DNA from: Plecoglossus altivelis
Lineage: Eukaryota > Chordata > Actinopteri > Osmeriformes > Plecoglossidae
DNA length: 64,000 nucleotides
Reading direction: 5' to 3'
Assembly (NCBI GenBank): GCA_036571765.1
Contig: BROE01000024.1
Location: 4,574,862 to 4,638,861, forward strand
The notes beneath the pieces were generated by a model. It did not search any database, was not told the DNA's origin, and was given only the letters and a program-made list of their open reading frames with translations. How positions within the stretch are numbered: position 1 is the first letter of the stretch; each line of letters opens with the position of its first letter. Below, in pieces: positions 35,486 to 47,500 of this stretch. Made by a program: the position numbers and the translations under genes.

Positions 35486-38400
35486 AAGAAGAAGAGGGAA
35501 AGAAGAGGGTGGAGAGAAGCAGAGATCAGTCACCCAGATCACCAAACAGGAAGAGTGACAGCAAAGCAGTGACAACACCCCGATCTACACGCAGCTTTAA
35601 GAAACACACACTGGGAGTTAAACCGGCAACGGCTAGTGGGTTGGCTTGTGCGGGTTCTATGCCAGTCCGATCAGTGTGGCTGAAAGCAGACAGAGAGCTT
35701 GACAGGAAGTGTTATTGGGTCCAAGTTGAGCTATATCATGGAATCTGGTGATTTGAAGGATCAAAAGAGGATTAAGGCTGATTGTTGATTCTAAGGCGTG
35801 TCCTGCTTCTGGTGGCTTTCTGACCGAGACGACAGGCATGACATTATCAAGCCTGGGGGGGGCTCAACACACAGCTCCTCCTGCGGTGTTCTTACCATTT
35901 CCTGCCAGGTGACCTCAAGTGTGCGTCTGTGTCCTCTGACACGTTAAAAGCACAGTGGCCGGTTGAAAACGCATCAGGCACTAATCCTATGCTTTTAAAT
36001 CCATGGGGTGGCCTGGAGGGCAGGGGCAGTGTTTAACACCAGCTAAAGGGGCATGTCAGTAGCTCACTGGTTAAGAGAGCGTAGCACTAAGTCTAAAGCT
36101 GGGTTTGAATCCAACTGATGCCATTTCCTGCATGTCTCGCTCTCCCCAACCCCCTTCCAAACCCTGTTTTCCTGTCTCTTGCCAACTGTCACCCTTGCCA
36201 ACCCTGGATTCACCAGTTACTCTAGGAAACTCCTCTATCCCGGAATCTACGTCTTATAGAAAGAAGAAGAGCTTGTGACTCAGCAGAATACTCTGACCCT
36301 CACGCTAGGCCCCGTTAACCTGTAGTATGGTTATCTTCGTGCTAACTAGGGTTCCTGAACCTGTCAAACGCTTCCCCTTCCCTACATTATATGCCAGCTT
36401 GACTGTAAAATGCAAATTGTTGACTCTTGAGGCCTGCTGCCAGATACCAGTAGCATTTCCTATTGTAGTGGTGCAGTGAATGCAGGCCAGTGTGGGTGAA
36501 CCCTTCTTCAAAACAATGCATGCAGCTGGAGGTTCAGATTTCCCTCCTTTCCAGCTGGAACGTCCTCTCCCACAGACAGCATGACTCCTCTGAGACCGAG
36601 GGGGAACAGGACTGAACCAAATATAGGCCCAGAGCTTCAACAGTGAACACCTCGAGCTGGGTGTCACCTTGTGGGCGCTAAGCTACTGCGTTTGAGAGCA
36701 GAGGAGGAGCATTTTAAAAGACAAAACAAAGCAAGTACAGGTCGCTTAGACCTGGTGCTTCAAAAGGTGCATCTGCTTGTCTCGCAGATATTGATTGGCT
36801 GCTTTGCATCCAAAGAGCGAGCAAGGGCAAGACGTGCCGCGTCGATGCAGAAGACGTTCCAGCCGGCGGAGAAAAGAAATCCTTAACCTGCACTTTCAGG
36901 AGGGAGGAAGTCAATATCAGAAACCCAACTTGACCTTCAGAAACAGATGACTGGGCCTTTTTTTACACTTGCACACACACACGCACAAAAAACTCCCGGT
37001 GTTTCCTGAAGATGACGTCTACGAGGAAGTCATGTTAATGTAGGTGGGTAGGACCTTCTTCCAAACTGAGCAGTGAGCTATGTGTGGGTGTGACGGGGGG
37101 AGATTAGCTTCTGTGGAGTTCGGCCGCCCTCTCGGATCTAGCCAGTGGTCGCTATCGGCCATGGTCAGAAATAAACAGATGGGTAGTGGTGGTGGTGGAG
37201 TTAGGGTGGAGGATACACAGGTCAACATGCCGCTGTCTTACTTGAGTTCTGGGAGTAGGCCAGGGTACCCCCATTCATGTGAGGCTGCTGTTGCTGCTGT
37301 TGCTGCTGCTGCTGTTGCTGCTGTAGTTGCAGTTGCTGTTGCTGTTGCTGTAACAACTGTTGCTGCTGTATCTGCTGCTGCTGCTGCAGGGAGAACTGGG
37401 AGGTGACTGACGGAGCCCTGCGATAGGTGCCCGTGGCTGAAACCATTGAGACGGAGGACGTGGTGGAGTTGTGCCGCGAGATCTGCCGCGAGATGGTGCC
37501 GAACTGGGACATGGGAATGGGACCCAAACCTGGCCCGGGGGCCACCGCTACAAACACCAGGGAGGGGAGGAGGGAGAGGTGGAGGAATCAGCGGAAAGAG
37601 AGGAGGGACAGGAGAAAGGAAGGACAGGTTAGATAAGTTAGTACAGCCCCCCCAGAATTCATTGGAACCCATCAGACATAAACAACAAAGGCCGTATCTA
37701 TTATGAAGCTTGTGAGCAGGAGATGAGAAACACCCGATTTGAGGGAAAACACAGATTCCAAACCACACGGACGAATTCATGTATACAGCTGAAAGTGACA
37801 AGACAAGTTAACGAGACGCTTTGTATTCGACGAGAGATCAAAAAGGAATCTAGAACAGTGGAATGGTAGTAAATTGCGATCGGTGGACAAGGAAAAGACC
37901 GGCTACAGTTCGGCCCTGGCTGCTCAGGGGTGGGTGTTGAGGTACTTCGCTGATGAAAAACCGTGTTTGCGGATTGTGTGGATGGTTGTAATGAGGAGGG
38001 TGCGTGCACCCGCAGTTGGTAGGACGAATAACGTTGTGTCACAGCGGCGGGGCCCCCTCTCCGTCTACATGGGCATTTCCTGTTTATGGAGGCAGATAAC
38101 AGCAGCTCTCTGGGGGAGGGGAGGGGGGGGGATCAGATCTCAGATGCTGAATGGTGGAGCCAGAGCGACGTCGTGCCCCCAGGATCACAAGCGTAAACAC
38201 CGGAGTCAGCAGAGTAAACAAGCTCATCTTGTGCACAGATTGAACATCGTGTTGGGGGGTGGGGTGGGGGTGGGGTAGTCTTTCCATCTGAATCATGTCG
38301 AACATCGAGCCGAACGGATGTCGGTGTCCCCAGCTGTGACAGTGACACTTTTCAGTCACTGATTTGGATGCAGACCAAACTGTTTGACCATGTTGAGGAG

Positions 38401-38526
38401 ACCAGCGTAGACTGACTGGGTGGTGCAGAGGAGGAACAGGGCTGTGGTGCCAGTGAGCACCTTTCAGCACACCAGGAGATTTAGAACGAGCCCCAGAGCA
38501 TCACCGCCACCAGAAGCACACACTCC

Positions 38527-38559
<33 letters not shown>

Positions 38560-41536
38560 GGGCACCACAATACTCTTCTCTGCACCCCCACAGTCAGAAG
38601 CAAGCCCGGAGAGGAAAGTCCAGTTGAGCCCCAGTGTAGAGAGAGACGGCCGCCAGACTGGTGGGCGGGGCGGGGGAGGGGGATCTCACCTACGGCTGGA
38701 GCTGCCTCTGTGGTCCCCAGCCCTGGCAGGGGAGGGGCTGGAGGAGGTAGAGGAGGGGGTGGGGGAGGAGGAGGAGGAGCCCCAGGTGGAGATGACATGG
38801 GCGGGACTGAAACAGGCCGTTAACACCGGTTAGTGGATACTTTGAGGGTCAGAGTGCACAGGAGTGGTGGTGATGTAGCCTGATGCAACGGAAGGCGTTT
38901 TAACTGAAATGGCTTCGAAAACACCCCGACTGCCTCGAACTGGGAATAAGAGTATGTCAGACAGAACTTAACCTCACGAGAATACGTGAAGCCTGTCACC
39001 ACGTTGCCATGGTGACAGGCTTACCGACAGGGCTCTCTAGCTGTGCTGCAGCTACGATGTAGCCCGGAGCTCGACACAGAACAGCACTGCTCTACAGCTC
39101 GTCGAACACCGATACATAATGCAAAACTCTGAAAATAAATCTGCCTTGTTTGAATTTCATGTGGAACGTCGACATACATTGTATGATGCATTTAAAAAGT
39201 GTGTCTTTTCCCCCCCTTCCTCCCGCCACAGCGCTGGCCCTAATGTAGGTTGGTCTATTTCGAGTGTGTGTTCTGTTCTGAGCACAATGGGCCAGTGTAA
39301 TCCCTCCCCGCCCGCTAAACACAGGCTTTGTTCCTCCTCCTCTCTCCACCAGCTCCATTAACACAGCCTTTAATTGGACCCACTTGTTCAAAGTCGTAAT
39401 TGGCAATATTAAAAATAAGAAATAATAACATGCATATGTGTGTGTGTGCGCGTGTGTGTGGAGTGGGGTGGTACCCGTAGAATCCTCCTCCTTGGATTAT
39501 GCAAGGCCAGGTAAGAAGCGGTCTCTAACCAACCCAAAGACTCACCTGGTCCAGAGTTGGGGATGGAAGGCGTAGGCACGGCGATGGGAATGCCGATACT
39601 GCTGCTCCCGCTGTTCTCCCTGCTGCCACTCCCCCCGCTGCTGCCACTGCAGAGAGGAGGGGGGATGGGGGGGGGGGACAGAGAGAAAGAAAAAGGTCAG
39701 AGAGAGTCAGACAGATAGAGAGGGGAGGGAGAACGAGAGAGATGGAGGGCAAAATATTAGAGAGTTATTGAGGGCATGTTCCTTTTATATAGGCCAACCT
39801 GCAGAGAGCAGAACACAGAGGGTATTTACTGGCTGTATCTATGAACACTGCAGCTGCAGTCGGGCTGTCGTGTCCTGTTGAGAGAGAGAAAAAAACCCTT
39901 CTAGAAGCACCTGTCCCTCACACAGAAACAAACTGCACCCTGCAGAAAGGCTTCCCTTCCAACCCACTTCTATTGGTTACACTAGCTTTTCACATATCGT
40001 GGCCCGTAAACAAACAAATGTGCCGATACTGTGGTCTTGCATTTAGCGCATCTGAGGGTGTCACAACAAACTGCGACAGCACACAACTACGCCAGCCGCT
40101 TCAGCCACGGCCAGTACAGTGCATGTCTGTGACTGGTCAAACACCACAGGGAGATCATGGCAGGGACACCCAGCGTGCGGCAAAACCACCCTAAGTCAAT
40201 CGCCGGCCTGCATTTGACCTCCCCAGTTATTCAGATCAATGACAGCACCCCCCCCCCGCCTCCCCCCTTAAATCTCCCCAGGACTGGCCCAGAAATCACT
40301 CCCTCCTATCACGCCCCCTCCCTATCTCATCCCTCGCAGTCAGCTGCCCCTCCTCCCTGTAATGTGTGAGTCTGCCCTGGGGCTGGTGGGCACTAACAGC
40401 AGGGGGGCCCCTGAGCTTGAGCATCCATCCAATGCTGGCTGCTCAGGGGGGGGGGAGATGAGCGCTCATGCGTGTGTGTGTGTGTTGGGGGAATAACGTG
40501 CATGTGATGGTGGAGAGTGTGTGTGTGTGTGTTGGGGGAATAACATGCATGTGATGGTAGAAAGTGTGTGTGTGTAGGGGGGTGTATTGTGTGGGGGGAA
40601 AGGAGGGTAGGAAAGGGTGTGGAGAAGGGAGATGTGCGTGTGTGTGTGAGAGAGAGGGGCTTAGGGATAGATAGAGAGAAGGGATTCATAATACAGTCCA
40701 TCCTCTCTGACGTGAGAACTCCACATCTCTGTCTCCGTAGTGGTGCCCCTGTCTCTATCCTGCTCTGGTTCAGCCCTCCCCCACACCACACTCAGGAGTC
40801 ATCTCCACTCTCCATCTTTCTTTTGTCCCCCCCTCCCTCCCTCCTTCCTCTCCCTCCTCTGCTCCCTGGGATATCCCGGCCCTTAGCTGGGCCTCCTTCC
40901 TGCTCCTCCCCTGTAGTGCCTCTCCGTCCTGTCTCACAAACCCTCCTCTACACATATCGAGTTGCACAAATGCGATCACCGCCACAGCACCTACGCGAGG
41001 ACAACTCCCTCTACCTCCCTCTAGCAGACAAATCTAATCTGAGAAAGAGGACTCAAATAAATGCCTGAGAGGGACAGAGAGACAGAGAGACACACAGAGA
41101 GATAGACATAGAGAGATATAGAGTCCGAGACAGAAAGACAGAGACAGACAGAGACACACAGAGAGAGACAGCTCTTGTGTAAACTGGACAATCAGAGCCA
41201 GTTCACGGTTTCGCTAATCCAACAGCGATGCGGCGGCACTGACGGCCAGGGTGGGTTACTCGTTCATGGCTAATGCCACACCACATCCAGCAGAGGGGTG
41301 AGGCCAGCACCTGGAGCCTCAGACTGGGACAGGACGCAGCAGCCCAGGCAGACAGGGAGAGGGAGAGGGGGGGGGGATTCTGAACTGGAGCATGAGACAG
41401 AACAGCCTCTTTCGCTAACGAGACCACTTCAATCAGTCATCACTCTGACTGCATGACGGCAGCTCTCCCTGTCAGGCTGCCATGTTTACTGAGTGAGGCT
41501 TCAGAGGCATGGAGGCAGGGGTGTGGCACCCCCTCT

Positions 41537-41598
<62 letters not shown>

Positions 41599-44500
41599 CA
41601 CCTTGTAGACTAGCTTATTTTCAAAAGCGTTGGCAGGTAGTTGTGACTGTGAACCCTCCCATGCTGGGCCAGCTGTAAGTGGTAAGGACAGAAGAACATG
41701 AAGCAGAGAGAGGAAATAACTCCAGCTGCTGAACTGAACACATCTGAGACACTGGGAACAGGAGGATGTTTATAGCTTCAGTTGCCAGCTTTTTTTTCCC
41801 TTTTCTTTTTTTATGATAACTGAAACAGAAGAGGGAGGGAAAGCTCATCAGTTTACAGGTGGTGTGAGGACACGAAACAAATGTTTTGCCACATACTGAA
41901 AAATGCATGCGTTCATCTGTGAGCGTAAAAGAATGATGGAGGAAGGGAGAGCGTGAGGGAGGGAATGAGAAGGGGAATGAGTGTGTGGCTGAGGGATCGG
42001 GTGGGTAAGGGGCGAGGGACTAAGTCAATTAGCGAGTAAGGGAGGGAGGGAGAGGGTGAACGAGAGAGGGAGTAAGTGACTTGAGCGAGCGGGGCGAGGG
42101 AGTGACTGAATGGGCAGGAGAGGGAATGAGCGGAGTGAGGGAGGCCAGTGAGTCAGGGTGTGCGTGCGTGTGTGTCTCTGTGAAGGCGCGAGGGCTCTGG
42201 AGCGGGCGAGGAAGTCACCTGTGGGTCCTCTGCCTCTGGTTGAGCGAAGCAGTGCGTCCTGGGCTGTGCTGACTGGCCAGACGGGCAGGGCTGGTCATGT
42301 AGTCGTTGGGCACCGTGGGTGGCTTCACAGGCTCCAGGGTCTTATAGGGCGTGTTGCGGCTAGCACCAGAGACAGAGCAAGATAGGTTAGAGCTCAGCAA
42401 GGGGATACGATACTATACGGAGATGCAATGGAAAACAGATAGTTAGCGGATTCAAATTCAAAATTAATAGTTGAATCAACTCCCACCCACTCCTTGAGCA
42501 TGGGTCTGAGTACAGCAGAGCTGTGTAATTTAACGGACCTTGAGCAACCTATCTGTCAGCGAACGCTCCAAATCCTATCAATTTCTCCCGCTGGGGTTTT
42601 TTCCCCCAAACCGATGAGATTTGCGCGAGCGTAGCCGAGCTAAAGCTGGTATCACTGTATGATTACTGTCTCGGTCGTGTCAGCATCCGTACAGGGGGAA
42701 CACTCAGATCAGCCTGCTGGTGCAGAGACAGAAGCCACTGCGACCATGCATCCAATATAAGGAAGACAGCTGCACAGTTAGACGCTCTGTTGGTAGGCAT
42801 TTTTCATGCTCTATTGGACCGTTTTTGGAGTAGACAGTGACAGGAAAGGGAGGGAGAGAGAAAGAGAGAGAGAGGCAAGGAGGAAGGAGAAGTAAGAGAG
42901 GGGAGGAGATAAATGTGACGGGGGTGAGGAAGAAATGAGTCAGACGGACAGATAGAGAGACGGAGACGGAAAGAGAGAGAGGCAGGATGACGTGCAGAAA
43001 ACGGCCCAGGCTGGAATGGAACCCAGGGCAGGGCAGCAAGGCCTCTGTCTGGGTGGTACACACACTTAGCTGGTGAGGCTACCCAGGGGCACGCACGTCT
43101 GTCCTCTTCCGGGGACGCGCCGTGACACACGCTGTCTATAACACACGCTGTCTATAACACACGCTGTCTATAACACACGCTGTCTATAACACACGCTGTC
43201 TATAACACACGCTGTCTATAACACGCTGTCTATAACACACGCTGTCTATAACACACGCTGTCTATAACACACGCTGTCTATAACACACGCTGTCTATAAC
43301 ACTGGGACAACATGGCTGCTTACCCAAGCGTGCCACGCCCTGACATGGGCGGACTCGGAGGCTTCTGCGTGGGCGGATTGGTCCGTGATAACGTCCCTCC
43401 TCCTCCTCCCCTGATTGACTGGTTGTTCCCATGCTGCTGCTGGGGGAGGGGGGTGGGGTGGGGGGGGACATAAAGGAAGTCAGACAGCTTGGCAGATCAG
43501 GGGGTATTATGTGGTTACACTGGCATCTCTACCAGCGCTGTCATGGGTTTCCCAGACGTGGCCCGGCCCAGGTTACAACATCCATTGTTGATCTGCTAAA
43601 GCCAGGAGGCTACTGCTCTTGCATCATCAGATGGGGGGGGTGGGGCTGTAACTTCAACAAGGCTCTGAGATAAGAGTGGATGTGTTCTCCTTTTTGTATT
43701 GCCAAGCACGCGCTCAATCAAGCACGTTAGGGCCAATCGCACGGCAAGGCAGCAGTTAAATATTTACACTTTTTTGTTTTAAACCAGCGCTATAAATATT
43801 CAAGGTAAATCAGCAGGCTTGTTGTGACTGGGAAACCCTCGCAGCTGAAAGGATATTCACAGGGAAGAATGGTCGCCAGGAGCTGGCATGGTTATTCATT
43901 CATGATAGAGGGTGTTACAGAGGACTATGAACGACGTATGAGTTGTGATCAGTCGAAAGGGACTACAGGTTACTACGGTAACAACAAAAACTACAACGAC
44001 CAACAGAACAGGGAGTTTCAGTGAATATTTGGAGGGGGGGGAGGGCTAAAGAAGCAGCCTATCAATAATAGACTATGACAGGGCGGGTCACATGACAAAC
44101 AGGACTTACCTTGGCTTTTAGCCACTTAACGTGGGCGGAAGGAAGACAAAGAAGAAAAAAAAGAGAGAGAGAACAGGCATGTCAAAATCGCTGTCTTAAC
44201 AGTTCAGAAGCACAGGGGAGGACCATTCACCAGGGTATTTACACAGAGTCAACAGAGTGGGGAGCCGAGGCAGTGTGCTGGTTAGGTGTGATCTCACTGC
44301 TGGGGAACACGAAGGGTCCGCTGCTTGTTGTTCTGCTTCCTGTCTCTGCGCCACACCCTAACCCCGGGCCGGCCAGCCGCCCGGCCCACAGCCCTCCACA
44401 GGCCCATTGTCAAGTCAAACTGGTATTGCAACACCTCGTCTAAGGATAACAAAACAACCTCTACTCGATCGCATGTGTTAAACACATGCAAATAAACAAC

Positions 44501-47500
44501 TCAAATGTCTCATGTCATGTTACCTATACCGATGATTTTATAATTGGATAATGAAAACTGTAACTATAAAACTATATATTTTTTATTGTGCTTGAGAGAG
44601 CCGGCCAGTAGTTCTGCGGAGGGGCTGGGAGACTTGTGCAGTTAATTCAGAATCAAGCACCGAGTCAAGTGCCTCATCAATAATTCAGGTTCCCAAAGGG
44701 CCTTGCTGCGGCCATCATAGCAGCCGCAGGACAGGAGCCCACATCCAGCACACAGGAGGACAGGACGGAGCACAGGATAGAGCACAGCCAGCTATGGGCA
44801 GTCACGCCATGTTGCTACGCCAACGCAAAATGGCCGTCGGGTGTTCCTGACGCGACGTTAGGGAATGCGGGTTACAACATTCACGGATTGTAACAGTGAC
44901 CTGGTTCATGAACGTGTCGGATGACTTCTGACATGTAGGTCAGTTAATCGCGTTGACGTTCGTCTCCTACAACTTCTAGGTTCGGCGAGTCAGACTTTCG
45001 CCCTGACACTCTGCGAAAGCATCCTCGCAGATCTATAAATCTTTACAGCCTAAAAATCACTGACGTCGATCCCTGCAGATCTGCATGAGCTCTATAGATC
45101 AGGGGGATCAGATGGGTCTCTCAGCAGTGAGGTGGGCCTCAGGCCAGAGGAGATTATACAGAGAGGTGCTGACTTCAGGGCTCTGGGAGGAAACAGGCCG
45201 GGTCATCAGATAACCGACAGTCCAGTCGCCTTCATCCCAGGTCAGAGAAAACACAATCATGTGCACTCCAGACCTCAAACGCAAGAACAATTCCTATCCT
45301 CTAGCTGCTTTGATCAATTATTCACAAGAACACAAACCTTTTTTTGAAATACTTTTTGTTTCTTCACCTTGTCCGGGTCTTTGTTTTTTGTTGTTGTTTT
45401 AACCAGCTACTTGGCCCACATCACTCTGCAGAACCATCTGAGCTTGCGGTGCATCGAACCTGTCGTTCTGAGGTGGAACGAATGAGGGAACGTGGCAGCG
45501 ACGTCAACTTCAAAACAACATCTGACATGAGCCCTGCATTCCTGACAGCGCTTGACTAGATTATCAGTCAGCTGACTGCGGAAAAATAAATCGCATTTTT
45601 TGAAATAACGGTGAAAAACACCCCATCGGCTGGTGTGTGCGGAGAGAGCGAGAGAGACGTACAGAAACGGAGATAAGAGAGAGCACCTCTAATCCTGCAG
45701 TCAGATGACTCAGTTCATACGACAGCTTACACCGTCAATATAAAGTCACCAGGCTCCGAATCTCATTAGGAGTTCACCCTCTCCTGTCCCCTGCCTCTCT
45801 TCTCTCTCTGCACCTGGTGCAGAATATCTCATAGCATGTTATTAAGGATGCTGCAAATAATGTCCATTCAATTGTGTTTGTGTGTGTGTGTGTGTGTGAG
45901 AGAGAGTGTGTGTTAAACTGGCATTTTAGAATCGACTCGCAGTCGGTTAGTAAACCGGGGCTGGATATTCTACAGGGCCCAATAGCTGTCAGCTTTCCCA
46001 TCAGTTACTGTAGACGCCAGATGAATTAAAGCTTGGTATTGATGCTAAATATTGATTAGAGCTGGAGGCTTTGACACACAAAGATGTGTGTGCGTTCCAA
46101 TTCCTTTCATTCACCACATCTACAGTTTCCCTCCCCCAATCACTCATTATCATGGACATATAGGGTTATAACAAATCCATCAAGACTACCTCCAAAGGGA
46201 TGTGTGGGGTTAATTCTCCTTACTTGCGTTATGTAAAAGATGTATGCCCATGAAGCATGTCCCTGTATTCATGAATATTAGATCTATCGCTTTCCCTGTG
46301 GGGCTTGAAATGCCAGATCTGAGCGACAACAGGCGGTATCAAGACATAATAGACCGCAACATCCTCATCTCAATAGGAACATTACAGACATGGGCGGTTA
46401 TGATCAATATCAAGCTCATTTCGAACCTTTTCAGGCACACTAGGTCACATGCTCCCTTCAATGCGACATGTGGGTCCGGTGTGATTTCAAGCCTGGGAAA
46501 TTGAGACAGGCAGCACAGCTTTTATCCCGTCTTATCATGGCCCATCGTTCTACTGGAAGACAATGGTGGCTGCTAACCTAATCTGCCTGACAGCAGCCAT
46601 TGATTGGCTGATTAATGGGGGCTCTAGAGAGAGAGGTGGACATCTCCAAATGGATCAAACAACTTGGGTTGTTATGTCATTAGGCCTGCTGTCATGGCGA
46701 CCACCTCTGACCCCTAAAGTAGAGCTGAATGTAGACCATTGAGAACACAGCAGAGAATAGGCCTGCACAGTAGTCAGTATAACTTGCAAAGAAAGGGTTT
46801 TGGGTATAATGGCTTATGACAGATGTTTCTCAAGCCCTAAAAGCTCTCCAAGACTTAGCCGTTTGATATCGGACGTGTGAGAACGCGATTACGAGGGGAG
46901 AAGAGTGGGGTGGGGGGGTGGGATCTAAAGTGCTTTCTGAACATCTCATAAATTCATCAGAGCTCACCATGCACATCCTAGAATAGCACACAGGAAGCTA
47001 TACAACAGTGTAATCATTCTAGTGTTCTCGCTCAATCACCCACAGCAGACGTTCGTGCTGCGAGGCCAGCCAGGTGCACGCAATGACAAGAGAGAGACAG
47101 AGACGAATACAGAGACAGACAGACAGCTCTCACCTTGACCCCATGGCCCACATCGTCCAGAACGTTGTAGTCGATGGGTTTCCTGATGTACCTCACCGGA
47201 CGCTCCATGTTGGCCGGGGCGATGATCTTGTGGGTCCGCGCCGTGTTCTTATTGGTGGTCAGGATCCCAATCTCCCGCCGGGCCACCTTCTCTTTGTGGA
47301 TGTCCACCGTCTGAGCACAGCAAGAGGGAACACATCGTTACCAGACATGATAAGAGACTGTTACAGAGAGCTAGAACACCCAGACAGGGATTGGATGTCC
47401 AGCTTCTCATATGATAACTAGAACTTTATTGTGATGCTCTTAATGTCATATATGTTTGTTACAGGTCACAATAATAGGGGGTGGACAGTGCTATGAATGT

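Noticed and set aside
35171..35578. 135-codon minus-strand frame with Pro-rich sequence
   Set aside because: It overlaps abi1 exon 10 in another frame and a CA/CG microsatellite; it is a shadow.
36059..36125. tRNA gene candidate with A and B boxes
   Set aside because: The acceptor and anticodon stems do not pair, and a SINE body with a pyrimidine-rich tail follows.
43123..43302. Regularly repeated units resembling a CRISPR array
   Set aside because: Copies are directly abutting with no spacers and lie in an intron of a vertebrate gene, so this is a minisatellite.
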